Below, in pieces: positions 15,928 to 23,561 of a stretch of 25,100 bases of DNA (positions are counted from its first letter, which is position 1; each line of letters opens with the position of its first letter). The position numbers and the translations under genes were made by a program. Location: positions 1 to 25,100 of the forward strand of contig DASVBY010000043.1 in assembly GCA_036381895.1 (NCBI GenBank), written 5' to 3'. The notes beneath the pieces are model-generated. The model was not told where the DNA came from and ran no database searches. It was given only the letters and a program-made list of their open reading frames with translations. Source of the DNA: JACQFZ01 sp036381895. GTDB lineage: Bacteria; Pseudomonadota; Gammaproteobacteria; Acidiferrobacterales; Sulfurifustaceae.

Positions 15928-16797
15928 ATGCAAAGCTTCATCGCCGCGCTGCTGAACAGCCTCGACATCGCGATGCTGCTGTTCATCATCGCCGTCGGGC
16001 TGAACATCATCTTCGGCGTACTCAACATCATCAATTTCGCCCACGGCGGCCTGTACATGCTGGGGGCGTACTTCACTTACACGCTGGTCACCAGGCTGGA
16101 CCTGCCGTTCTGGCCGTTGCTGCTGCTCGCCCCGCTCGCGGTGGCGGCGATCGCGGTCGCCATGGAGCGGCTGGTGCTGCGCCGCGTGTACGGGCGCCAC
16201 GTCACCGACAGCCTGCTGCTCACCTTCGCCCTGCTGCTCATCATCGACGAGAGCGTGCGCATGATCTGGGGCTCCGGCATCCATACGGTGCGGCCGCCCG
16301 AGAGCCTGAGCGGCAACATCAGCTTCGCCGGGGTGAGCTACCCGAGCTACAGCCTGTTCGTGATGGTCGCCGGCGTCGTGCTGCTGGCGGCGCTGTGGGC
16401 GCTCTTCAACCGCACCCGCATCGGCCGCATCGTGCGCGCCGCCGCCATCGACCGTGACATGGCGCAGACGGTCGGCATCAACGTGCCGCTGGTGGTGACG
16501 GGGGTGTTCGCTTTCGGCGCGTGGCTCGCGGCGGTGGGCGGTGTGGTGGCGGCGCCGGCGCGCGCCATCGACCCCGGCATGGGCGACCGCATCATCATCG
16601 AGTCCTTCATCGTGGTCGTAATCGGCGGGCTGGGGAGCTTCCCGGGCGCGCTGCTGGGCGCGCTGGTGCTCGGGCTGATCCACGGCTTCGGCGGGCGCTA
16701 TCTGCCCGAGGTCAACCTGGTGCTGCCCTACATCGGCATGGCGCTGGTGCTGCTGCTGCGCCCGCAGGGTCTGCTGGGAAGGGAGGCTGCCGCATGA
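15928..16797 (+). CDS. livH: LIV-type ABC transporter permease (LivH)
   Basis: A 289-residue inner-membrane permease, first of the two that form the translocation pore. It is almost wholly hydrophobic with about eight helices. Family marks include VGLNIIFGVLNIINFAHGGL, typical of LivH near the N-terminus, and the cytoplasmic loop that docks on the ATPase, RIGRIVRAAAIDRDMAQTVG. The segment FIVVVIGGLGSFPGALLGAL near the end is also characteristic. Length is normal. The ribosome binding site (GTGAGG) is weak and lies just after the GC hairpin, so expression probably falls relative to livK. The stop TGA overlaps the livM ATG (ATGA), which indicates coupling. Transport specificity is set by the binding protein and cannot be read here. 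Confidence 0.93.
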   Translation: MQSFIAALLNSLDIAMLLFIIAVGLNIIFGVLNIINFAHGGLYMLGAYFTYTLVTRLDLPFWPLLLLAPLAVAAIAVAMERLVLRRVYGRHVTDSLLLTFALLLIIDESVRMIWGSGIHTVRPPESLSGNISFAGVSYPSYSLFVMVAGVVLLAALWALFNRTRIGRIVRAAAIDRDMAQTVGINVPLVVTGVFAFGAWLAAVGGVVAAPARAIDPGMGDRIIIESFIVVVIGGLGSFPGALLGALVLGLIHGFGGRYLPEVNLVLPYIGMALVLLLRPQGLLGREAAA

Positions 16798-17795
16798 GCC
16801 GGCAAGTGTCTGCATCCTCGGTGTCCGCCGCCGGCGTCGAGCGCCGCCCGCCCGGCTGGCGGGTGGGCGTGCCGCTGATCCTCGCGCTTCTCGTCGCCGT
16901 GCTCGCCGCGCTGCCGGCGTTCGCGCCGTACTTCTACATCTTCGTCGGCACCGAGATCCTGATCATGGGTCTGTTCGCGGCGAGCTTTAACCTGATCTTC
17001 GGCTACACCGGCATGCTCTCCTTCGGGCACGCCGCGTTCTTCGGCATGGGGGCGTACACCACCGCCTTGCTGCTGCTGCACTTCGAGGTGCCGCTCCTCT
17101 GGGCGCTCCTCGCCTCGATGGCGACCTCGGCGCTGCTCGCTGCGGTGATCGGCTTCTTCAGCGTGCGGCTCGGCGAGGTCTACTTCGCCATGCTGACGCT
17201 CGCCTTCGGCATGATGGTGTACGCCGTGGCCCTTCAGTGGCGCAGCTTCACCAACGGCAGCGACGGCATCACCGGCTTCCTGCTGGGCGACTTCGGCCTG
17301 GGGCTCGACCTGCAGCTCGCCGACCCGGCGGTCTACTACCGGGTGGTGCTGGTAGTGGTGGTACTCGCCGCCGCGGTGCTGTACCTCATCACCCGCTCGT
17401 CGTTCGGCCTCATCCTGCGCGCGATCAGCGAGAACCCGGAGCGGGTGGCGTTCTGCGGCGTCGAAGTGCGCCGCCACCGGCTCGCGGCCTTCGTGATCGC
17501 CGGAACCTTCGCGGGGCTCGCGGGCGCGCTGTTCGCGCCGTTCAACCGGGTGGCGAACCCGGACATGATCCACTGGAGTCAGTCGGCCGAGCCGGTGCTG
17601 ATGACCATCCTCGGCGGCGCGGGCTACTTCCTCGGCCCGTTCTTCGGCGCCGCCGTGTTCCTGCTGCTGGAGACCTGGATCACCAGCTTCACCGAGCACT
17701 GGATGCTGGTCCTCGGCATCGTGCTGGCGCTGCTGGTGATGTTCTTCCGCCGCGGCGTGCTGGGCACGCTGCTCGACCGGATGTTGCGCCGATGA
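16794..17795 (+). CDS. livM: LIV-type ABC transporter permease (LivM)
   Basis: A 333-residue second pore subunit. After a basic N-terminal stretch of about 25 residues come some ten hydrophobic segments. Signature stretches are NLIFGYTGMLSFGHAAFFGM, TLAFGMMVYAVALQWRSFTN and the ATPase-docking loop SSFGLILRAISENPERVAFC, followed by GTFAGLAGALFAPFNR. The ATG at 16794 overlaps the livH stop by four bases, and the C-terminal TGA overlaps the livG ATG in the same way; the in-frame Met upstream at 16521 lies inside livH and is not the start. Normal length and no broken motif. In the HAAT family LivH and LivM form a heterodimer. Confidence 0.93.
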   Translation: MSRQVSASSVSAAGVERRPPGWRVGVPLILALLVAVLAALPAFAPYFYIFVGTEILIMGLFAASFNLIFGYTGMLSFGHAAFFGMGAYTTALLLLHFEVPLLWALLASMATSALLAAVIGFFSVRLGEVYFAMLTLAFGMMVYAVALQWRSFTNGSDGITGFLLGDFGLGLDLQLADPAVYYRVVLVVVVLAAAVLYLITRSSFGLILRAISENPERVAFCGVEVRRHRLAAFVIAGTFAGLAGALFAPFNRVANPDMIHWSQSAEPVLMTILGGAGYFLGPFFGAAVFLLLETWITSFTEHWMLVLGIVLALLVMFFRRGVLGTLLDRMLRR

Positions 17796-18553
17796 GCGAA
17801 GCGCTGCTTTCCGCCAGAGACCTGCGCAAGACCTTCGGCGGCGTGCACGCGGTCGACGGCGTGTCGCTGGAGATCCGGCCGCGGGAGATGGTGGCGCTGA
17901 TCGGGCCGAACGGCGCCGGCAAGACCACCTTCTACAACATGCTGTCCGGCCGCATGAAGCCGACCAGCGGCCGGGTGCACTTCCGCGGCCGGGACATCAC
18001 CGGCATGCCGCCGCACGCAATCAGCCGCCTGGGCATCTCGCGCTCGTTCCAGATCAACAACATCTTCGGCGAGCTCACCGTGCGGCAGAACGTCGAGGTG
18101 GCGCTGACCGCGCTGCACCGGCGCACCTTCCGGATGTTCCGCCCCGCCTCGCGCGACCGGCAGCTGCTGCAGGAGGCCGATGCCGTGCTGGAGCGGCTGG
18201 GGCTTAGGGAGCTCGCCGACACCCGGGCCGGGGTGCTGAGCTACGGCGACAAGCGCCTGCTGGAGATCGCCATCGTGCTCGCCACCCGCCCGACCATGGT
18301 GCTGCTCGACGAGCCCACCGCCGGCATGACGCCGGAGGAGACCCGCCGCGTGACCCGCCTGATCCGCGGCCTGGCGGAGACCGGGGAGTACACCTTCCTC
18401 ATCACCGAGCACGACATGGACGTGGTGTTCGACCTGGCCGAGCGGATCGTGGTCATGCACCGCGGCGGGCTGCTGGCGGAGGGCACGCCCGAGGAGATCC
18501 GCAGCAACCCCGCCGTGCGCGAGGCCTACCTGGGCGAGGAGGAGAGCGCCTGA
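17792..18553 (+). CDS. livG: LIV-type ABC transporter ATPase (LivG)
   Basis: A 253-residue cytoplasmic ATP-binding subunit. Walker A is GPNGAGKTT (residues 38-46). The Q-loop region GISRSFQINNIFGELTVRQN, the signature LSYGDKRLLEIA (the LivG form of LSGGQ), Walker B MVLLDEPTAGM and the switch histidine in ITEHDMDVVFDLAERI are all present, so it should hydrolyse ATP. It shares four bases with livM and its stop overlaps the livF start by one base. LivG pairs with LivF as a heterodimer that drives the LivHM pore. Length is typical. Confidence 0.94.
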   Translation: MSEALLSARDLRKTFGGVHAVDGVSLEIRPREMVALIGPNGAGKTTFYNMLSGRMKPTSGRVHFRGRDITGMPPHAISRLGISRSFQINNIFGELTVRQNVEVALTALHRRTFRMFRPASRDRQLLQEADAVLERLGLRELADTRAGVLSYGDKRLLEIAIVLATRPTMVLLDEPTAGMTPEETRRVTRLIRGLAETGEYTFLITEHDMDVVFDLAERIVVMHRGGLLAEGTPEEIRSNPAVREAYLGEEESA

Positions 18554-19254
18554 TGCTGGCGGTCGAGGACATCCATACCTATTACGGAGAGAGCCACGCG
18601 CTGCAGGGGGTGAGCCTGGAGGTCCAGGCGGGCGAGGTGGTCTGCCTGCTCGGCCGCAACGGCGCCGGCAAGAGCACCACGCTCAAGAGCATCATGGGCC
18701 TCACGCCGCCCAAGCGGGGGCGGATCGTCTTCGAGGGCGAGGAGATCCAGGGGCGGCCGCCGCACTGGATCTCCTCCCGCGGCATCGCCCTGGTGCCGGA
18801 GGACCGGCGGATCTTCGCTGGGCTGACGGTGCGCGAGAACCTGGAGGTGGCGATGGCGCGCCGTCCGGACGGCGAGCGGCGCTGGCCGCTGGAGCGCATC
18901 TTCGACGAGTACCCCATGCTCGCCGAGCTGCGCGACCAGGACGGCGGCACGCTGTCGGGCGGTCAGCAGCAGATCCTGGCCATCGCCAGGGCCCTGGTGA
19001 CCGAGCCGCGGCTGCTGCTGCTCGACGAGCCGAACGAGGGCCTGGCGCCGGTGATCGTGCAGCAGATCGGGGCGCTGATCGACCAGCTGGCCAAGACCAC
19101 CACCATCCTGCTCACCGACCAGAGCCTGCCGTTCGCGCTCAAGCACGCGAGCCGCGGCTACATCCTGCAGAAGGGGCGAGTGGTGTACGAGGGGACCACG
19201 GAGCGCATCCGCAGCGATCCGGAGGTCCAGGAGCGCTACCTGTCCGTGGCTTGA
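18553..19254 (+). CDS. livF: LIV-type ABC transporter ATPase (LivF)
   Basis: A 233-residue second ATPase. Walker A GRNGAGKST (34-42), signature LSGGQQQILAIARAL and Walker B LLLLDEPNEGLAPVIVQQ are intact, and the N-terminal VEDIHTYYGESHALQGVSLE is typical of LivF. After Walker B the strand reads TTILLTDQSLPFALKHASRG; most LivF proteins have VEQN at that point, so TDQS is a small departure in the switch region. The ATG overlaps the livG stop by one base. After its TGA there is a 45-base gap with no hairpin before the acyl-CoA synthetase, which suggests the ligase is part of the same transcript. Confidence 0.93.
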   Translation: MLAVEDIHTYYGESHALQGVSLEVQAGEVVCLLGRNGAGKSTTLKSIMGLTPPKRGRIVFEGEEIQGRPPHWISSRGIALVPEDRRIFAGLTVRENLEVAMARRPDGERRWPLERIFDEYPMLAELRDQDGGTLSGGQQQILAIARALVTEPRLLLLDEPNEGLAPVIVQQIGALIDQLAKTTTILLTDQSLPFALKHASRGYILQKGRVVYEGTTERIRSDPEVQERYLSVA

Positions 19255-19299
19255 CGCGGGCCGCGGGCGAAGCGCGCGCATGCGGGAGGAGGAGAGCCT

Positions 19300-20964
19300 A
19301 TGGAGCATGCAAGCAGGTCTCACGACGACTACCTGGCGCCACGGCAGGCAAACCACGTTCCGCTGACGCCGCTGTCGCTGCTGGACTGGGCGGTGCGGGT
19401 GTATCCCGGGCACACCGCCGTGATCCACGGTGACCTGCGCCTTAGCTACCGCGAGTTCGACGCGCGCTGCCGGCGGCTCGCCTCGGCACTGCGCGCGCGG
19501 GACGTGAAGCCCGGCGCCACCGTCGCCGCCATGCTGCCGAACATCCCGGCCATGCTCGAGGCGCACCACGGCGTGCCCATGGCCGGCGCCGTGCTCAACG
19601 CCATCAACACCCGGCTCGATCCCGGCACCATCGCCTACATCCTCGACCACGGCAAGGCCGAAGTGCTGCTCACCGACACCGAGTACGCGCCGGTGATTCG
19701 CGAGGCGCTGGCCCGGGCCGAGCGCCGGCCGCTGGTGGTGGACGTGGTCGATCCCCTCGGGCCCGGCGGCGAGCGGATCGGCGCGCTCGACTACGAGACG
19801 CTGCTCGCGGAGGGCGATCCGGAGTTCGCCTGGCGCTGGCCGGAGGACGAGTGGGAGTCCATCGCCCTCAACTACACCTCCGGCACCACCGGGCGGCCCA
19901 AGGGTGTGCTCTACCACCACCGCGGCGCGCATCTGGGCGCCTACAGCAACGTACTGGCCTGCCAGATGCCGCGGCATCCGGTCTACCTGTGGACGCTGCC
20001 GATGTTCCACTGCAACGGCTGGCGCTTCACCTGGACCCTGCCGGCGGTGGCCGGCACCAGCGTCTGCCTGCGGCGGGTGGAGCCGGCGGCGATCTTCCAG
20101 GCCATCCAGCGCTACCGCGTCACCCATTTCTGCGGCGCGCCGCTGGTCCTCAACATGCTCGCCAGCGCCCCCGAGGCGAGCACGGTGAAGTTCGATCACT
20201 CGGTCACCGCCTACGTCGGCGGCGCCGCGCCGCCCGCCGCGGTGATCGCCGCCCTGGAGCGCATCGGCATCCACGTCGTGCACCTCTACGGCCTCACCGA
20301 GAGCTACGGGCCGTCGCACTACTGCGCCTGGCAGCAGGAGTGGGACGCGCTGGACGCCGAGCAGCGCGCGCAGTACACCGCGCGCCAGGGCGTGCGCTAC
20401 GTCACCGTGGACGACACCCGGGTGGCGGACCGGGAGACGCTGGAGCCGGTCCCGATGGACGGCAAGACCATCGGCGAGATCCTGATGCGCGGCAACACGG
20501 TGATGAAGGGCTATCTGAACGATCCCGCCGCGACCGAGGAGGCCTTCCGCGGCGGCTGGTTCCACACGGGGGATCTGGCTGTCTGGCATCCGGACGGCTA
20601 CATCGAGATCAAGGACCGCGCCAAGGACATCATCATCTCGGGCGGCGAAAACATCTCCTCGATCGAGGTGGAGAACGCTCTCTACCGCCACCCGTCGGTG
20701 CTCGAGTGCGCGGTGGTGGCGGCGCCGAGCGAGCGCTGGGGCGAGACGCCCTGCGCCTTCGTCACTCTGCGGCCCGACGCCGCGCCGGTGACCGCCGAAG
20801 AGCTGCTCGCCTTCTGCCGCCAGCACCTCGCCGGCTTCAAGATCCCGCGCCACGTGATCTTCGGCGAGCTGCCGAAGACCTCCACCGGTAAGGTGCAGAA
20901 ATTCCTCCTGCGCCAGCGCGCGGCGACGCTGACGGACGCCGACATGGTAAGCACGCGGAAGTAG
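19300..20964 (+). CDS. AMP-forming acyl-CoA synthetase
   Basis: A 554-residue ANL-superfamily ligase that would activate a carboxylic acid to its CoA thioester through an acyl-adenylate. All core motifs are visible: A3 YTSGTTGRPKG (residues 192-202), LPMFHCNGWRF, A5 LYGLTESYGPS, GGWFHTGDLAVWHPDGYIEI, DRAKDIIISGGENISSIEVE and the catalytic Lys531 in PKTSTGKVQKF. The MFHCNGW form and length resemble medium-chain, methylmercaptopropionate (DmdB-like) and dicarboxylate ligases, not acetyl-CoA synthetase. A strong GGAGGAGGAG precedes the ATG. It lies 45 bases after livF with no terminator between, so the importer probably delivers its substrate. It is convergent with the DUF6644-like gene, 27 bases away. 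The substrate is not determinable by eye. Confidence 0.92.
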   Translation: MEHASRSHDDYLAPRQANHVPLTPLSLLDWAVRVYPGHTAVIHGDLRLSYREFDARCRRLASALRARDVKPGATVAAMLPNIPAMLEAHHGVPMAGAVLNAINTRLDPGTIAYILDHGKAEVLLTDTEYAPVIREALARAERRPLVVDVVDPLGPGGERIGALDYETLLAEGDPEFAWRWPEDEWESIALNYTSGTTGRPKGVLYHHRGAHLGAYSNVLACQMPRHPVYLWTLPMFHCNGWRFTWTLPAVAGTSVCLRRVEPAAIFQAIQRYRVTHFCGAPLVLNMLASAPEASTVKFDHSVTAYVGGAAPPAAVIAALERIGIHVVHLYGLTESYGPSHYCAWQQEWDALDAEQRAQYTARQGVRYVTVDDTRVADRETLEPVPMDGKTIGEILMRGNTVMKGYLNDPAATEEAFRGGWFHTGDLAVWHPDGYIEIKDRAKDIIISGGENISSIEVENALYRHPSVLECAVVAAPSERWGETPCAFVTLRPDAAPVTAEELLAFCRQHLAGFKIPRHVIFGELPKTSTGKVQKFLLRQRAATLTDADMVSTRK

Positions 20965-20991
20965 TTGCGCAGGAAGCGGCGCTAGCGGCGA

Positions 20992-21485
20992 TCAAAGGTA
21001 GGCAATCAGCCGCCCGCCGCTGATCACACCGAGCCAGAGCGCGAGCGACGCGGCGGCCGAAATGCGTGCGCGCGGGGGCGGTGGAACGTCGACGTCCCAC
21101 GCGGCGGCCGTCCGATAGATGCCGCCATGAAACGCCGCGGCGTTGAGGCCCGCAAGCACGATCAAGCTCATCTTCACCACGAACGCGGGATTGGTCCAGA
21201 ACTCGGTCGCGTGCGCTGTGAACATCATGAGCCCCGTCGCCACCACGAGCGCGAGCCCCACCACGGACCAGGGGAGAAGCAGCCGCGCGAGGCGCCGCAC
21301 GGAGAGCGTGGGCCGAGACCGAGCAGGCGCATGTCGAACATCGCGGCGCTGCCGACGAGCAGCACGATGCCGCCGATGTGGACGATCTCGACGATCGGAT
21401 AAAGCCAGAGCCACTGGCGCATCGCCTGCGCGAAGCCGCTCGTCTCGAGCCAGACGAGCAGCGCCGGGCCGACGGGCTCGTGCAT
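20992..21485 (-). pseudogene. DUF6644-like membrane protein, frameshifted
   Basis: The minus strand encodes one membrane protein in two frames. The 5' part (from the ATG at 21485) reads MHEPVGPALLVWLETSGFAQ and continues through IVHIGGIVLLVGSAAMFDMR to LLGLG; the 3' part continues in another frame with LSVRRLARLLLPWSVVGLAL, a helix with MMFTAHATEFWTNPAF, and ends GGRLIAYL. Going from one frame to the other needs a -1 shift, so one base is probably missing between about 21308 and 21325, in a GC-rich stretch. Joined, it would be about 164 residues with four to five helices, as expected for the family (name from memory). The start overlaps the stop of the DUF6152-like gene (ATGA). Its 3' end is duplicated at 14385-14532. 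Real mutation and sequencing error cannot be separated here. Confidence 0.75.
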
Positions 21486-21856
21486 CAGCGCAGCTCGACG
21501 GTCTTGCCGCCCACCGTGATGCGCTCGGCGCGCATTTCGTCGGCGATGCTGCGGTGCGGGTAGCCGTACACCGTCACCTCGTTGCCGGGTGCGAGCAGCT
21601 CGCGCGGGAGTCCCCGATTTTCCATCCGATAGGGCGGCGCGAGGACCACGTTCCAGGTCTTCTCCGGCGTCTGAAGACGCACGAAGCCGTGCGGGTGCTC
21701 GTAGCCCGACGCCTCGATCTTGCCGGTGAGGTCGAGCGGCCTGTCGGCGTCGTAGCCGCTCCAGCCATGATGGGCGAGCGCAGCGGCGGCAACGCCGCCG
21801 AAGAGCAGTCCGATGAGCGGGCGCGTGCGTGCGCGTGCATTGCGAATCGACGTCAT
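21485..21856 (-). CDS. DUF6152-like periplasmic protein
   Basis: A 123-residue exported protein. The signal peptide is Arg-rich then hydrophobic (LIGLLFGGVAAAALA, cleavage near residue 28), and the mature protein begins HHGWSGYD, the start I recall for DUF6152 proteins; the rest is a small beta-rich domain (LTGKIEASGYEHPHGFVRLQ, then GNEVTVYGYPHR) reminiscent of OB-fold-like secreted domains that may bind metal through the histidines. GAGAGGG lies upstream of the ATG. It is followed with a four-base overlap by the DUF6644-like membrane protein, so the pair probably act together in the envelope. Function unknown; family naming from memory, moderate certainty. Confidence 0.8.
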   Translation of the reverse strand: MTSIRNARARTRPLIGLLFGGVAAAALAHHGWSGYDADRPLDLTGKIEASGYEHPHGFVRLQTPEKTWNVVLAPPYRMENRGLPRELLAPGNEVTVYGYPHRSIADEMRAERITVGGKTVELR

Positions 21857-21874
21857 GTCATATCCCTCTCGGGG

Positions 21875-22468
21875 TCAGCGCGCCTCGCTTTGACCTGCGC
21901 GCAGTTCCTCGGGTTCGAGGCGTCCGACAATCGTAAAGCCTCCCGCGCCGCCGGGCGCGACCACGACGATTCCGCCCATGCGCGGGTGGATGCCGGTGAG
22001 CGACAGGATGTTCGCGCCGTGCCCGACGAGCGCGAGGTTGCCGGGGCCGCGGAACGCCGCAATACGGCGGCGGACCGCTTCGTTCTGCGCCTCGCGCCGC
22101 GAGCGGTCGTGATGCATCGAGTCGAGCTCGTGCCAGACCTTGGCGCGCCCGAACGCGAGCGTCGCCGTTTCGCGTGCCCGGCACCACGCGCTCGAAAGCA
22201 CCGTCTCGATCTTCACGCCGCGGCGCGCGAGCGCGGCGCCGACCGCCCGCGCCTGTTCGCGTCCTGCGGCCGAAAGGTTGCGCTGCGTCGCGCAGTCCTC
22301 GAGCCGGAAGCCGGGCGGATCGCCCGTGCCGGGCGTCGTTTGCGCGTGGCGCATGAGCAGCACCAGCCCGCCCGCGCGCAGTCGCTCCCATAGCTGCTCG
22401 TCCGCCTGCACGGCCGAAACGGCGAGCGCCAGCATCGCACCGAACAGAATCCGAAGCATCGCCTGCAT
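21875..22468 (-). CDS. Periplasmic histidine phosphatase family protein
   Basis: A 197-residue member of the histidine phosphatase (phosphoglycerate-mutase-like) superfamily with a signal peptide ending VQA (residue 22). The phosphate-binding motif is LLMRHAQTTPG, with Arg40-His41 as nucleophile site; SSAWCRARETA supplies the conserved Arg, and VGHGANI holds the second His (150). The start at 22468 is favoured by a strong GGAGGTGAC directly upstream; the open frame continues 53 codons further but that part is Arg-rich and unlike the family. It follows the epimerase gene by 88 bases on the minus strand and precedes the DUF6152-like gene by 18, so it may be in the same transcript. The substrate is unknown; family members include phosphosugar and phytate phosphatases. 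Confidence 0.86.
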   Translation of the reverse strand: MQAMLRILFGAMLALAVSAVQADEQLWERLRAGGLVLLMRHAQTTPGTGDPPGFRLEDCATQRNLSAAGREQARAVGAALARRGVKIETVLSSAWCRARETATLAFGRAKVWHELDSMHHDRSRREAQNEAVRRRIAAFRGPGNLALVGHGANILSLTGIHPRMGGIVVVAPGGAGGFTIVGRLEPEELRAGQSEAR

Positions 22469-22514
22469 GTCACCTCCGTGTCGTTCGCGAGCTGTCCGTC
22501 GGTTGGCACAACGT

Positions 22515-22556
22515 CGCAGCTCGGACATCTTGCGCCGAGCTCGTGCGCGAGCTGCG
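22515..22556 (-). terminator. Alternative hairpins after the epimerase gene
   Basis: CGCAGCTCG (22515-22523) pairs perfectly with CGAGCTGCG (22548-22556), and the same right arm can instead pair with AGCTCG (22538-22543) across loop TGCG. The right arm abuts the epimerase stop. Mutually exclusive stems in the 88-base gap could terminate or attenuate transcription into the phosphatase gene; no T-run is present. Confidence 0.35.
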
Positions 22557-23498
22557 TTAGTTCTGCTTCGCCAACATCGCGATCCCCGCCGCGAACGTGG
22601 TTGCGGGTATCGGTCCGAGCTCCGCAATCGTTCGGTCGATGCGGTAGCGTCGCGGCAGGGAGAGAAACTCCACCTCGAACCGCGTCACCGGAGGCCGGCC
22701 CGGCAGCCCGAGCGTGCGCCATATCCACTCGGCGGCGCGCGCGATCGGATAGATCAGCTTCGACGGCAGCGAGCGCTTGGGCGCAGGTACACCGTAAGCC
22801 CTCAGCACGGCGGAGAAGAACTCGCCGACGGGCATCGATTCGTTGTTGGTGACGAGATAGATCCCCCGATCGACACCCTTCGTCAAGGACGCAACCAGGA
22901 CCTGGGTTACGGTATCGACGTGAACGTGCTCGAACGCCGGCTTCCCGCCATCGAAGAGCGGCAGCTTCCCTTTGCGGGCGAGGTCGACGATACGTTCGAG
23001 CTGCGGCGAGCCGGTTCCCCAGATGAAAGTGGGGCGCAGCACGATGCGCCCGATCGAGCCGGCGTAATCGAGAACCGCTCTTTCGGCGAGCTGCTTGGAA
23101 CGGCCGTAATCGGAGCTCGGCCTGGCCGGCAGCGGCGCGGTCTCGTCGATGTCGAGCAGCGCCGCGCCGTCCTGCATCACCGATTCCGAGCTGACGAAGA
23201 CGAAACGCTTTACTCCCGCCCGGTCTGCTGCGGCAATCAAGTCTCTCGTAGCCCGAACGTTCACCTTGTCGAAGTCTTCCCAGCGGCGCCACGTGTCGAC
23301 GATCGCGGCGAGATGAACGACGGCATCGCACCCGGAAAGCCGGTGAGCCCAGGCGGAGACGTCCTCGAGCCGGCCCGCTACGTCACCGGGCGTCCGCGCT
23401 TCGCGCACCAGTGTGCGGACCTCATACCCTTCCCGTCGAAGCCGTTCGACGAGCTGTTTGCCGACAAACCCCGAGGAACCTGTGACGAAAACGCGCAT
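22557..23498 (-). CDS. NAD(P)-dependent epimerase/dehydratase (extended SDR)
   Basis: A 313-residue extended short-chain dehydrogenase. The Rossmann motif TGSSGFVG is at residues 6-13, the VVHLAAIVDTW segment and FVFVSSESV (active-site Ser near 102-103) follow, and the catalytic YxxxK is Tyr130-Lys134 in SSDYGRSK. IVLRPTFIWG and PAFEHVHVDTV are the usual substrate-side motifs of epimerase and 3-beta-hydroxysteroid-dehydrogenase-like enzymes. The start is preceded by GAGG. It is divergent from the hotdog-fold gene, 63 bases away, and heads a minus-strand cluster with the phosphatase and two envelope proteins. Possible substrates are nucleotide sugars, hydroxysteroids or flavonol-like compounds; the sequence alone does not decide. 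Confidence 0.88.
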   Translation of the reverse strand: MRVFVTGSSGFVGKQLVERLRREGYEVRTLVREARTPGDVAGRLEDVSAWAHRLSGCDAVVHLAAIVDTWRRWEDFDKVNVRATRDLIAAADRAGVKRFVFVSSESVMQDGAALLDIDETAPLPARPSSDYGRSKQLAERAVLDYAGSIGRIVLRPTFIWGTGSPQLERIVDLARKGKLPLFDGGKPAFEHVHVDTVTQVLVASLTKGVDRGIYLVTNNESMPVGEFFSAVLRAYGVPAPKRSLPSKLIYPIARAAEWIWRTLGLPGRPPVTRFEVEFLSLPRRYRIDRTIAELGPIPATTFAAGIAMLAKQN

Positions 23499-23549
23499 GC
23501 AAAGCCTCTACTAACGGTCGCAAGAAAGTAACGGAAAAGCGGCGCTATG

Positions 23550-23555
23550 TATAAT
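23550..23555 (+). promoter_or_regulatory. Perfect -10 box for a probable leaderless mRNA
   Basis: TATAAT, a 6 of 6 match, ends seven bases before the A of the ATG at 23562, which is just where transcription should begin. A -35 is not evident 17 bp upstream. The AUG would then be at or next to the 5' end of the message. The spacing is directly visible; leaderless translation is inferred. Confidence 0.55.
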
Positions 23556-23561
23556 GACTCG

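Noticed and set aside
14302..16815. An 837-codon minus-strand frame across livK and livH
   Set aside because: Shadow of the liv genes, with His/Gln/Arg-rich composition; only the segment at 14385-14532 within this region has a real, separate history and it is in a different frame context.
18526..20853. A 775-codon minus-strand frame across livF and the CoA ligase
   Set aside because: Composition and lack of motifs show it to be the antisense of two well-supported genes.
23547..23561. An earlier ATG for the hotdog protein
   Set aside because: It overlaps the consensus -10 box, so it would not be included in the predicted transcript.
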